Source of the DNA: an uncultured Granulosicoccaceae bacterium
Lineage (GTDB): Bacteria > Pseudomonadota > Gammaproteobacteria > Granulosicoccales > Granulosicoccaceae
Length of the DNA stretch: 64,000 nucleotides
Direction: 5' to 3'
NCBI GenBank assembly: GCA_938028465.1
Contig: CALJAA010000095.1
Coordinates: 1 to 64,000, forward strand
This document shows positions 19,269 to 27,372 of the stretch, one piece after another; position 1 is the first letter of the stretch; each line of letters begins with the position of its first letter. A program made the position numbers and the translations under genes. The notes under the pieces were generated by a model. That model was not told the origin of the DNA, did not search any database, and saw only the letters and a list, made by a program, of their open reading frames with translations.

Positions 19269-19358
19269 TTGTCATCCCCGCGTAGGTTGTCATCCTCGCG
19301 AAAGCGGGGATCCATACTCCGATCACAGATGGATCCCCGCCTACGCGGGGATGACAGC
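19269..19358. repeat. Dispersed 'tcatccccgcg' palindrome, copy 2
   Basis: Same family as copy 1: arms TCATCCTCGCG and CGCGGGGATGA around ATCCATACTCCGATCACAG, with an extra half unit in front. It lies at the convergent ends of the CHRD lipoprotein and CoA-binding protein genes. Confidence 0.9.
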
Positions 19359-19436
19359 CTTTGTGGGGATGACAGCCTTTGTGGGGATGACAGCCTTTGT
19401 GGGGATGACAGCCTTTGTGGGGATGACAGGCAGCGT
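19347..19436. repeat. 18-bp tandem array grown from the palindrome arm
   Basis: Four identical copies of GGGGATGACAGCCTTTGT and a fifth degenerate copy (GGGGATGACAGGCAGCGT), directly continuing the right arm of palindrome copy 2. The unit equals the palindrome end plus a short CTTTGT linker. Not a CRISPR: no unique spacers. Confidence 0.95.
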
Positions 19437-19449
19437 GGGATGACAACCC

Positions 19450-19899
19450 TTAAATCTCCAAATGCAACTTAGGCTTCCAAAATGGTCTAAACAATTCGAT
19501 CTTTGGGCATCTATTCATAACCACTTTTAAGCCTGCATCCTCTGCAAGCTTTGCAGCGTCATGATCTACCACGCCAATCTGCCCCCATAATACTTTTGCA
19601 CCTATAGCTATAGCTTCCTCAGCAACGCTCATTAAATCTTCAGAACGCCTAAACACATCAACCATATCAACAGGGCGGTCTATTGCTGATAGCGATGGGT
19701 AAACTGGTATCCCACGGATCTCTTTTAAGCCTTCACGTGGGTTAACGGGGATCATGTCATAGCCTGTTTCGTGTAAAACGCGCAGCACGCCATAGCTAAA
19801 CTTTGTTTTGTCTGGGCTTGCACCGACCATGGCAATCGTTTTTACTGATTTTAGAATACCCTGTAGGTACTCATCAGTATAAGGTTGTGTATGGTCCAT
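19450..19899 (-). CDS. CoA-binding (YccU-like) protein
   Basis: Single Rossmann CoA-binding domain of about 149 aa. IAMVGASPDKTKFSYGV is the nucleotide-binding loop, followed by MIPVNPRE, VDMVDVFRRSED and VLWGQIGVVDHDAA, all typical of the YccU family. The ATG at MDHTQPY has GAAGGA upstream, and that sequence sits in the end of the ferredoxin gene, so the ORF-track start is too long. Third gene of the methanethiol oxidase operon. Ligand role unproven. Confidence 0.82.
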   Translation of the reverse strand: MDHTQPYTDEYLQGILKSVKTIAMVGASPDKTKFSYGVLRVLHETGYDMIPVNPREGLKEIRGIPVYPSLSAIDRPVDMVDVFRRSEDLMSVAEEAIAIGAKVLWGQIGVVDHDAAKLAEDAGLKVVMNRCPKIELFRPFWKPKLHLEI

Positions 19900-19900
19900 G

Positions 19901-20266
19901 TTATTGGTCCTTCGGCGTGGCAATGTCCGCCTTGAGTTCGTGGGGTTCTAATGGGTCAAGAAACGGATTGCGATAAAGTTTGTCGTGGCTTTCAACACCA
20001 ATTTCGAGCGTGATGTCTGAGGTTGGTTTAGCAACGCACAGGATCACATAGCCGTTTTCAATTTGTCGATTGTTTAAGGCAACCTGCTTAGCTTGATCCA
20101 CTTCTCCTGAAATCAACTTCGCAGCGCAGGTGATACAGCCACCGTATTGACAGCCATAAGGCAGATCAACGCCTTGCTTCCGTAGTGAATCTAGTAGTGG
20201 CCGATGTGCATTCACTTCAAAGGTGGCGTTGTCGTGATTGGCTAGAGTAACGGTGTGTGTGCTCAT
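19901..20266 (-). CDS. Plant-type [2Fe-2S] ferredoxin
   Basis: Electron carrier of about 121 aa with the plant-type cluster motif YGCQYGGCITC (C-X4-C-X2-C) and a fourth Cys in YVILCVAKP. The ATG overlaps the methanethiol oxidase stop in ATGA, so the two are translationally coupled. This ferredoxin is the likely electron partner of an enzyme in the operon, but the partner is not shown by sequence. Confidence 0.88.
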   Translation of the reverse strand: MSTHTVTLANHDNATFEVNAHRPLLDSLRKQGVDLPYGCQYGGCITCAAKLISGEVDQAKQVALNNRQIENGYVILCVAKPTSDITLEIGVESHDKLYRNPFLDPLEPHELKADIATPKDQ

Positions 20267-21612
20267 AACCAAATGTCACTCGTACAATCGCCGCCGGGGT
20301 AGCGCGTTTCATGGCAACGTGAAGGGCCATTTGGCTCTTTGCCAAAATCAACCAAGAAATTTTGATCGATCTCCATCCCGCCTTTGTCGGTATCGCAATT
20401 CACCATCAGCATGCAGCCACCATTGGTGCGAATCTCAGGATAGAATTGGTTATCCCAAGTGCTAAACAATGAGGTGGTGACGTACAGACGTTTACCGTCT
20501 AAGGAAAGCTGAATCATTTGTGGCCCACCGGTGACTTTAACGCCATTGACTTCTGGCGCTTTATCGAGCAAGCCACCCAACCATACTTGGCCCGTTAACA
20601 CCGGGTTATGTGGGTCTTCAATATTGTATTGGCGGATATCACCGTGTAACCAATTGCACAGATATAAAAACTTATCATCCATACTCAGCAAAATAACGGA
20701 GATAACGCCCGGTACAGGGATAGGCCAATCAGGGTGAGGTTCGTTCTCTACATCAATTATTTTTTCCCACTGCCATTCCTCATTGTCGTCTTTCCACCAA
20801 TGAATGATGTTTGCACTTAAGGCTGCTCCGCAAAACCCATGAGTAGAATCAGGATTATGATGAAAGCGAACTTCTAGAGGGATAAGGCCATCCTCACCTA
20901 GGTAAAAAGTTTGCTTGGGTTCTTTTTTTTCGAAATCCCATAGGTGTAAACGCCTGCCGTATTTAAGATGCCCGACTTCTTCTAAGTCGAAGCCTGGCAT
21001 AAACGTATTAGGTGCGGCCCATTCGGATGAAACCATTACGTTGTGGCGTGGCTGATACCAAAAATCATATCCAAACGGGATATCGCCCATTGAGTTTTCC
21101 CAACGGCCGAGAATTTCAAAATCCTTGTTTAAGTGTAGGTAGCCTCCAGGTGCTTCACCATTAGCATCGCCCAACATAGAAATGATGATCTCAGAGCCAA
21201 GGCAGTGAATGGTGTGCGGTGCGCTAAGATTCGTTTTAGCTTTGATCTTGGCACCGTCAATCACTTTAAAAAGCGTGGGGTTGCGCGGATCGGTTGCGCA
21301 GTCAATAACATGAATGTTAGATGAGCGAACACCAGGGACCAACATATATTGACGGCTCATCGTGCTGTCGTCAAAACAAGATGAGCAAGCGTTCCAGCCC
21401 ATGTGATGTAGCTCATCACCAATACCAGGCATTTCACAACGGCTGATAACTTGTGAGTAAGTTGGGCTATCCGGATCGTTGTCGATGGTGGCTAAATAGT
21501 CCGGCTTTTGAATGCCAGTACCCGTATAGATGGCGATGGTGTAAAGCAGTTTTTCACGAGGGGCCTTCATCGCCTCAGCAGGGGAGGAGTAGCCCGGTCC
21601 ACAACATTCCAT
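20263..21612 (-). CDS. mtoX: Methanethiol oxidase / selenium-binding protein 56 family
   Basis: Member of the SBP56 family (449 aa; usual about 440-470). It shows CCGPGYSSPAEAM at the N terminus, HHMGWNACSSC near residue 70, FGYDFWYQPRHNVMVSSEW in the middle and SLDGKRLYVTTSLFS.WD near the end, all family hallmarks. Characterised bacterial members oxidise methanethiol with O2 to formaldehyde, H2S and H2O2. Known marine mtoX genes usually neighbour SCO1/SenC and MauG genes; here a ferredoxin and a CoA-binding protein follow instead. Location (periplasm or cytoplasm) is not clear; I see no signal peptide. Confidence 0.85.
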   Translation of the reverse strand: MECCGPGYSSPAEAMKAPREKLLYTIAIYTGTGIQKPDYLATIDNDPDSPTYSQVISRCEMPGIGDELHHMGWNACSSCFDDSTMSRQYMLVPGVRSSNIHVIDCATDPRNPTLFKVIDGAKIKAKTNLSAPHTIHCLGSEIIISMLGDANGEAPGGYLHLNKDFEILGRWENSMGDIPFGYDFWYQPRHNVMVSSEWAAPNTFMPGFDLEEVGHLKYGRRLHLWDFEKKEPKQTFYLGEDGLIPLEVRFHHNPDSTHGFCGAALSANIIHWWKDDNEEWQWEKIIDVENEPHPDWPIPVPGVISVILLSMDDKFLYLCNWLHGDIRQYNIEDPHNPVLTGQVWLGGLLDKAPEVNGVKVTGGPQMIQLSLDGKRLYVTTSLFSTWDNQFYPEIRTNGGCMLMVNCDTDKGGMEIDQNFLVDFGKEPNGPSRCHETRYPGGDCTSDIWL

Positions 21613-21649
21613 AATGACTTTTCCGATTAGCTAATAACGGTAACGCTAC

Positions 21650-21659
21650 GATACGTATC
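21650..21659. promoter_or_regulatory. Palindrome GATACGTATC upstream of mtoX
   Basis: Ten-base perfect palindrome 38 bases before the mtoX start codon. A possible operator; short enough to occur by chance. Confidence 0.3.
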
Positions 21660-21753
21660 ATGTGGATAAGACAACGGTAATCATTGTGCTTTCCAGCTGC
21701 TGTCAGTATATCGCGTCAGTGATCTCCCAAGCTAGTCGTAATACGCCGCTCTG

Positions 21754-22380
21754 CTATCCCAAAATCACAGGAATCATTGAAACCACTAGCAGGAGCGCCA
21801 TAACATAATTGAAATAGATCGACCGATTTCCCTGTGCCAGAAACCCGCGAAGTGATACGCCGAAAACCGCCCACACGCTCGTACTCGGGATATTGACTAA
21901 GGCACACACAGGGATCATCAGAATCAGGCTGGTTATGTAGTTGTCCGGGTTGGTGTAGGACACCGTTAAAATGGGTGCAACTGCCCATGCTTTGGGGCTA
22001 AGCAACTGAAAAAAAGCGCCTTGAATCAACGTGACTGGTTTTGCAAAATTACCAGAAGGCTCAATGCTTTTAGAGGTGTCATTGCTATGAAGCATAGGCC
22101 CATTTTGTGAAATTTTCCAAGCAAGCTTCAGCACATAGATAGTGCAAACGCATTGCAACACTGTGTAAAGCGCTGGATGTAATTTGAAAACGTGCTCCAT
22201 ACCGAACCCCACTAAAAGTATTAGAGACATAAAGCCTGTGCAGATTCCCAACACCAGCGGGATGGAACGCCTGAACCCGAAAGAGGCACCAGAACTTAAT
22301 AACATAAGATTGCCTGGTCCTGGTGTGATGGATATGACCAATGTAAAACTCATTAGTGCAAGCAATGTATTGGTGTGCAT
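21754..22380 (-). CDS. LysE/RhtB-family exporter
   Basis: Inner-membrane amino acid or metabolite exporter of 208 aa with about six hydrophobic segments. The N-terminal signature ISITPGPGNLMLLSSGASFGFRRSI is the LysE family motif. AAGGAGAGG before the ATG supports the start. It lies directly downstream of the cysteine synthase-glutaredoxin gene (45-base gap), so it may be co-transcribed and could export cysteine or related thiols, as some RhtB members do; that is inference. Confidence 0.85.
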   Translation of the reverse strand: MHTNTLLALMSFTLVISITPGPGNLMLLSSGASFGFRRSIPLVLGICTGFMSLILLVGFGMEHVFKLHPALYTVLQCVCTIYVLKLAWKISQNGPMLHSNDTSKSIEPSGNFAKPVTLIQGAFFQLLSPKAWAVAPILTVSYTNPDNYITSLILMIPVCALVNIPSTSVWAVFGVSLRGFLAQGNRSIYFNYVMALLLVVSMIPVILG

Positions 22381-22425
22381 TAGTCCTCTCCTTCTTATGG
22401 CCGTAAGTTTGATAAATTATGAGTG

Positions 22426-24045
22426 TCAGCGTGGATGAGTCCAGGCTGGTAACAGGGATTGGGGGTCTAGCTCTAATCCTGACTTATAGGCAATACCGGT
22501 GTAAGCCATTTTTAATTGCAACGTACCGTTTTGGAATGCCTTAAAGGTTTGTGTGCATCCGCCCAGATGTTCTCCGGCAACATAAATTTGGGGAATGGTG
22601 GAAGACGAAGTGCATGCAGCCAGCGCTCTCTGAATCTCTTGTGTCGTGCCGTATTGACGGCATTCTCTAGAATCGATATGGACAGTGCGGTAATCAACCT
22701 CCAATGCCTGAAACAGTTTTACTGCCGACCAACAAAACTCGCACCATTCCAGTGAAAATATGACGATGGGAGCTAGCGCATCTTCAACAATTCCCTCAAT
22801 CAGTTTGCGTTCATCTTCTGTGCAAATTAGCTCTGGCTTCTTATCCTCGACCGTTGGTTGGTCCTTTGCTGTTGAAGAGGCTGCTCGACTAAACTGATAA
22901 CCTTCGGTGGTTGCAGAAATGGCGGCTTCTTCAGCTGACATATCAGCTTCAATGTTGTCAAAAAGTGGTGTACTTAAATAGCGCTCGCCGGTATCCGGCA
23001 GCATGCATAAAATATTTGATCCCGACGCGGCGCTTTGTGCGATATGCAGCGCTGCTGCGAATGTCGCACCACCTGAAATCCCGCAGAAGATGCCTTCTTG
23101 ACACGCCAGCTGTCGCGCCAACTTCAAAGACTCCGTGCCTGATACTGGGACGATGTTGTGTATAAGCTCGTCTGTTACTACATCCTGAGTCAGTTTTGAC
23201 AGAAAGTCGGGTGCCCATCCCTGAACCGGATGCGGTTTAAACGCAGTATGACTGCCAATGGCATCTCCATTGGCGTCAAAGGATTGCGCGATGCCACTGG
23301 CCAACACGGGTGAGTTTTCAGGCTCCGCTGCAATGATTTTGGTTGCTGGTGATTCATCACGTAACACGCGAGCCACGCCTTTTAGTGTTCCACCGGTGCC
23401 ATAGCCGCTGACAAAGTAATCTAGAATGCCAGCGGGGAAGTCCCGCAAAATCTCTTTGGCAGTGGTGTTGGTGTGTATATCTGCATTAGCGTCATTAACG
23501 AACTGTCGACACAGAAACCAACCGTGCAATTTGGCTAAATCCGCAGCCTTTGCCAACATACCGCTGCCCATTCTGGTTGAAGGAGTGAGTATGACCTTGG
23601 CGCCCAAGTATCGCATCAGGCGTCGCCGCTCGATACTGAAATTTTCTGCCATGACTACGACTAAGGGGTAACCCTTTTGTGCGCAGACCATTGCTAGTGC
23701 TATTCCGGTATTTCCGCTGGTGGCCTCGATAACCGTTTGCCCTGGTTTTAATGAACCGTCCTTCTCTGCGGCTTCGATCATGCCTAGAGCCGCGCGATCT
23801 TTAACCGACCCCAAGGGATTAAACGCCTCGACCTTCACGAACAGATTGATACCTTCGGGCGCGAGTTTGTTGATTCGCACCACCGGTGTATTTCCAATAG
23901 TCGTAAGAATGTTGTCATGAGCGTTAGGCAGTGGAGCCAGCTTTTCTACGGGAGAACTATCCGCATGCATCGGCTTTTGGTTCTTCATAACGTTAGCGAC
24001 AACCGCCGATAAGGGGTAACTCAATTTCACTGTATTGCTGTTCAT
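22426..24045 (-). CDS. Cysteine synthase-glutaredoxin fusion, copy 1
   Basis: Residues about 45-370 are a fold-type II PLP enzyme of the CysK/CysM group: PLP lysine in PLGSVKDR, TSGNTGIAL, GTGGTLKGVARVL and the ISGGATFAAAL phosphate loop. About 430-515 is a glutaredoxin with active site WCEFCW, cis-Pro loop STIPQIYV and GGCTQT. The ATG at MNSNTV has AAGG upstream, so I trimmed the ORF by three codons. Expected role: sulfide or thiosulfate plus O-acetylserine to cysteine or S-sulfocysteine, with the glutaredoxin reducing the product or a persulfide (inference). A close paralogue is at 31.97 kb. Confidence 0.88.
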   Translation of the reverse strand: MNSNTVKLSYPLSAVVANVMKNQKPMHADSSPVEKLAPLPNAHDNILTTIGNTPVVRINKLAPEGINLFVKVEAFNPLGSVKDRAALGMIEAAEKDGSLKPGQTVIEATSGNTGIALAMVCAQKGYPLVVVMAENFSIERRRLMRYLGAKVILTPSTRMGSGMLAKAADLAKLHGWFLCRQFVNDANADIHTNTTAKEILRDFPAGILDYFVSGYGTGGTLKGVARVLRDESPATKIIAAEPENSPVLASGIAQSFDANGDAIGSHTAFKPHPVQGWAPDFLSKLTQDVVTDELIHNIVPVSGTESLKLARQLACQEGIFCGISGGATFAAALHIAQSAASGSNILCMLPDTGERYLSTPLFDNIEADMSAEEAAISATTEGYQFSRAASSTAKDQPTVEDKKPELICTEDERKLIEGIVEDALAPIVIFSLEWCEFCWSAVKLFQALEVDYRTVHIDSRECRQYGTTQEIQRALAACTSSSTIPQIYVAGEHLGGCTQTFKAFQNGTLQLKMAYTGIAYKSGLELDPQSLLPAWTHPR

Positions 24046-24120
24046 GTGCTGCAACCTTGTTGTGTGTCAACCGAAGGGTTAAGACCTGTTTGCATTAACG
24101 GGTACTGATGTTTGACTAAC

Positions 24121-24183
24121 AGTATCGGTCGTCCAGGTTTCAATTGAATGACTTGCCTGCCTGGATCTTGTTTCAATTGTTAC
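24121..24183 (-). promoter_or_regulatory. Composite regulatory element, copy E (drives cysK-grx 1)
   Basis: Read on the minus strand: GTAACAATTGAAACAA at the start, second GAAAC 33 bases later, then eight bases and CCGATACT ending 67 nt before the cysK-grx start codon. Same order and same spacing as copies A, B and D. CCGATACT is the probable -10 region. Confidence 0.8.
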
Positions 24184-24212
24184 CAGCTGCATGGCCATAA
24201 CAATTGAAACAA
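24168..24212. repeat. Perfect inverted repeat between two divergent composite elements
   Basis: 15-base arms TTGTTTCAATTGTTA and TAACAATTGAAACAA are exact complements, separated by 15 bases. They are the distal boxes of elements E and A facing away from each other, so one bound regulator complex could control both directions. Confidence 0.9.
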
Positions 24213-24259
24213 AAGAGTGCTCTGCCTGTAGTCGCAGTGAAACGCTTGCGGCCGACACT
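24197..24259 (+). promoter_or_regulatory. Composite regulatory element, copy A (drives alpha/beta hydrolase gene)
   Basis: ATAACAATTGAAACAA, second GAAAC 33 bases after the first, then eight bases and CCGACACT ending 69 nt before the ATG at 24329. Mirrors copy E. Confidence 0.8.
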
Positions 24260-24328
24260 AGCGTTGTCCAAAACATAAACGGATGTTCGCTGTGTTGTTG
24301 AAACTAGCTGACATCGCAGGAGAGAGAG

Positions 24329-25216
24329 ATGAACAATCACATACCGCCAATAGTCGATTTCGACAGCAGCCACCACATCGCGGAGACAGGGGAGCTAGTT
24401 ATTGCCTTACATTGCTCGGGCGGTAATGCCAGGCAGTGGCGTGGCCTAGCTGAAGAATTGGGTACGAAGGTAGAGCTACAAACCCCTGAGCACTACGGAA
24501 CTTCACCAAACAAAAACTGGCCGACTGACAAAATGCTCACCTTGGCTGATGAAGCTGTGCACAGTCTGCAGCTCATCGATAACACTGATAAGAACGTGCA
24601 TCTGGTTGGTCACTCTTATGGCGGTGCGCTCGCTTTGCATATTGCCATGGCCAGGCCCGATAGGATTTCCAGCATCTCACTTTACGAGCCTTGTGCATTT
24701 CACCTTTTGCGCAGTCTAGGGGTAATGGCTGCCACAGCACTATCTGAGATCAACAGGTTCGCAGCAAAAATTTACCAACGGGTAGGAGAGGGAGATAATG
24801 CTGGGGCAATGCAAGGCTTTGTCGATTATTGGAATGGTGAAGGTGCCTTTTGGGCAATGAAACCTGCGCACCGAGACCATTTACTGCCTTGGGCACCCAA
24901 TGCCGTCAATGCGTTTGACGCTTTGTTTGCTGAGAATACTCCACAGTCTGAATACCAGGATCTTAATGTGCCGGTGCAGTTAGTTGTTGGTGGCAGTTCT
25001 CCCGATCCTGTTCGTGTCGTGTCGTCTGCTCTTGCACAGTTGCTGCCGGATTGCCGGATAAATGAATTGCCAGGTGTCGGGCATATGGGGCCATTGACTC
25101 ATGCCGGCGCGGTGAACCGGATCATAAAGACTCATATTGAGTCGAATTCAAGCCATGCAAACTCACACGTAAAAAGGGTAGGTGTGTCGGTTGACACGGT
25201 TGCTGTGGCTGCTTGA
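24329..25216 (+). CDS. Alpha/beta hydrolase of the redox island
   Basis: Hydrolase of 295 aa with an oxyanion start VIALHCSGGNARQW, nucleophile elbow GHSYGG, and C-terminal catalytic His in LPGVGHMGPLTHAG. The acidic residue is likely in GGSSPDPVR. The ATG follows GGAGAGAGAG. It is divergent from cysK-grx 1 and shares its regulatory element. Possible roles include thioester or ester hydrolysis, for example an S-acyl or S-formyl thiol, but the substrate cannot be read from sequence. Confidence 0.82.
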   Translation: MNNHIPPIVDFDSSHHIAETGELVIALHCSGGNARQWRGLAEELGTKVELQTPEHYGTSPNKNWPTDKMLTLADEAVHSLQLIDNTDKNVHLVGHSYGGALALHIAMARPDRISSISLYEPCAFHLLRSLGVMAATALSEINRFAAKIYQRVGEGDNAGAMQGFVDYWNGEGAFWAMKPAHRDHLLPWAPNAVNAFDALFAENTPQSEYQDLNVPVQLVVGGSSPDPVRVVSSALAQLLPDCRINELPGVGHMGPLTHAGAVNRIIKTHIESNSSHANSHVKRVGVSVDTVAVAA

Positions 25217-25250
25217 TTTGGAAGGTTGTTTTTTAATCGTTTATTGAGTT

Positions 25251-25313
25251 GTAACAACTGAAACAAAAAAACAATCACATGGCAATCGAATAGTAACAAG
25301 CCGAACCGATACT
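25251..25313 (+). promoter_or_regulatory. Composite regulatory element, copy B (drives osmC-FMO)
   Basis: GTAACAACTGAAACAA, then the second box (GTAAC instead of GAAAC) 33 bases after the first, then eight bases and CCGATACT, ending 102 nt before the osmC-like ATG. Confidence 0.8.
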
Positions 25314-25414
25314 AGTAATCAAACATAGAGACAAAATGTTTTAAACGGTAACAGCTAATCAAACTGATGCCTTTTATTTTAGTAGCAACATCAATTTAAA
25401 CCTAAGGAAAAAAT

Positions 25415-25984
25415 ATGAATAACGTAGCCATCAATCCAAACACTATCGATAACGGCGTTAATGTCGAAGCACTTTTAGGTGCACGTGAAGCGTTAACGGC
25501 TGCACCTGCTGCGGCACGCTTTCAGTGGAGAGCTGCCTGTGAATGGGTTCGCGGAACACACAGTCGAACCAGCATCCAGAGTTTCTCTGGGCTAGGCGAA
25601 GAGCAGTCACACAAAACCAGTACATCGTTCGATACCGATCATCCAGAAATATTTGCATCTGAGGATGCAGGGCCTACTCCGGTAGAGTACGTACTTGTCG
25701 GCTTGGCGGGTTGCCTCACTGCAGGTGTTGCGGCTGTTGCCCAAAACCGAGGAGTGCAGTTGCACTCAGTTCGCGCCGTTTTATCCGGTGATATGGATAT
25801 CCAGGGAATCTTAGGTATCGACCCCGACGTCAGAAACGGTTTCGACAACATCGTTGTTAAGTTCGATATTGATGCTGATGCATCACGGGCTGATATTGAA
25901 GCAATTGTGGCTCAGTCGCAGAAGCGCTCTGCCGTATTTGATGCGATCGCTAATCCTACTGATATTTCGGTAGTCGTTGCGTGA
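25415..25984 (+). CDS. OsmC-family peroxidase-like protein
   Basis: OsmC/Ohr-fold protein of 189 aa. The fold core VEYVLVGLAGCLTAGVAAVAQNRGVQLHSVRAVLSGDMD is typical, with the conserved Cys in LAGC; another Cys (CEWVRG) lies near residue 45. Family members reduce organic hydroperoxides through cysteine chemistry, though many of the YhfA-type have no known substrate. TAAGGAAA precedes the ATG. The stop overlaps the start of the flavin monooxygenase gene (GTGA), so the two proteins are coupled. Confidence 0.85.
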   Translation: MNNVAINPNTIDNGVNVEALLGAREALTAAPAAARFQWRAACEWVRGTHSRTSIQSFSGLGEEQSHKTSTSFDTDHPEIFASEDAGPTPVEYVLVGLAGCLTAGVAAVAQNRGVQLHSVRAVLSGDMDIQGILGIDPDVRNGFDNIVVKFDIDADASRADIEAIVAQSQKRSAVFDAIANPTDISVVVA

Positions 25985-27372
25985 AGCAATCCTCTTCGAT
26001 ATCGATGGGCAGTGATGCCGGCACCGTTACAACAGTAGTTATCGGTGCCGGCCATGCTGGCCTAGCAATCAGCCAGCGCTTGAGCGGTCAATCAATTGAT
26101 CACGTGGTACTTGAGCGCGGCGAGATTGCCAATTCGTGGCACACCGAACGTTGGGATTCCCTGCGATTGCTCACGCCTAATTGGCAGAATGCCTTGCCGG
26201 GATACCGCTACGAGGGGGGTGATCCGGATGGATACTCAACGATGCCGGAGATAAGCAAGTTTATCAACGGCTACGCGAAGAGTTTTGCTGCACCCGTTAG
26301 GCCCAATACGTTGGTGACCTCCGTAAAAAAAACAGGGGATGGATACTTAGTGCAGACAAGTGCTGGGATTTGGAAATGCCGAAGCGTTGTTCTTGCCAGT
26401 GGTGCTTGCAATAAACCTGCAATACCAAAAATAGCAGATGCCTTGCCCGCATCGATTCGGTCACTTGCACCAATGCATTACCGTAACCCGGCGCAACTGG
26501 ATACGGGCGGTGTTTTAATTGTAGGTGCCTCAGCTACAGGGTTACAACTGGCACAAGAGATACAGCGATCTGGTCGGCAAGTTACATTAGCCGTGGGAGA
26601 GCACGTGCGGATGCCAAGAACTTATCGAGGGCGCGATATTCAATGGTGGATGGATGCGGCTGGTATTTTGGATCGTAAGATTGTTGATGAAGATGATGTA
26701 TTACGAGCTCGACGTGTGCCGTCACCACAATTAATCGGCACACCTGATCGGGAATCACTGGATTTAAATGTGCTGACTGGCGAAGGCGTGTCAATAGTAG
26801 GTCGATTGGCCGCTATCAGAGAAGAGACCGCACTTTTTTCGGGATCGTTGCGAAACTGCTGTGCAATGGCCGATCTAAAACTGAATCGCTTGCTTTCAGA
26901 GTTTGATGAATTTGCATCGACTACACCAGGGATTGATAATATTGAGTTACCCGAACGATTGATGCCTACACAGGTTGCACAGCGGACGCAGCTAAAACTT
27001 AATCTATCACAACAAAACGTTCGCACAGTTATATGGGCAACAGGCTATCGACCGGATTACACTTGGTTGGATGTGCCAGTGTTAGATCAAAAGGGAAAGC
27101 TCTGTCACGACGGCGGCGTTGTCGGCAAAGCGGGGGTCGAATCTGATGGCTTGTACGCAATGGGGCTGACCTACATGCGTCGGCGTAAATCAAGTTTTAT
27201 CTATGGCGCTACGCAAGATGCTATGGATATAACTGAACATCTGTATAACTTTCTGGATAGAGATGCGTGGCAGCGTCGTAATAAATCGTTGGTTAGCAAT
27301 TCAATCCGCCGGATCGAAAATATACCCCAGTCCACGCACAGTGCGAATTATCGCAGGTTTGGCGGGATTTAA
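25981..27372 (+). CDS. Flavin-dependent monooxygenase (CzcO/TrkA-like)
   Basis: NAD(P)H-FAD oxidoreductase of 463 aa. FAD motif TVVIGAGHAGLAISQRL at the N terminus, WHTERWDSLRLLTPNW after it, a second Rossmann motif GVLIVGASATGLQLA near residue 180, and VIWATGYRPDY near 350. Start is GTG overlapping the osmC stop; an ATG eight codons later is an alternative. The last 24 codons overlap the convergent response regulator gene by 72 bases. Likely oxygenates a sulfur or nitrogen nucleophile; substrate unknown. Confidence 0.85.
   Translation: MKQSSSISMGSDAGTVTTVVIGAGHAGLAISQRLSGQSIDHVVLERGEIANSWHTERWDSLRLLTPNWQNALPGYRYEGGDPDGYSTMPEISKFINGYAKSFAAPVRPNTLVTSVKKTGDGYLVQTSAGIWKCRSVVLASGACNKPAIPKIADALPASIRSLAPMHYRNPAQLDTGGVLIVGASATGLQLAQEIQRSGRQVTLAVGEHVRMPRTYRGRDIQWWMDAAGILDRKIVDEDDVLRARRVPSPQLIGTPDRESLDLNVLTGEGVSIVGRLAAIREETALFSGSLRNCCAMADLKLNRLLSEFDEFASTTPGIDNIELPERLMPTQVAQRTQLKLNLSQQNVRTVIWATGYRPDYTWLDVPVLDQKGKLCHDGGVVGKAGVESDGLYAMGLTYMRRRKSSFIYGATQDAMDITEHLYNFLDRDAWQRRNKSLVSNSIRRIENIPQSTHSANYRRFGGI

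Noticed and set aside
19347-19436. CRISPR array
   Set aside because: Units are contiguous 18-mers without spacers; no cas genes.
19243-19472. ORFs with KGCHPH or CGDDSL repeats on both strands
   Set aside because: Product of the 18-base tandem array; no ribosome site or domain.
20263-21612. Selenoprotein reading of CCGPGY in mtoX
   Set aside because: No in-frame TGA; the name SBP56 does not mean selenocysteine.
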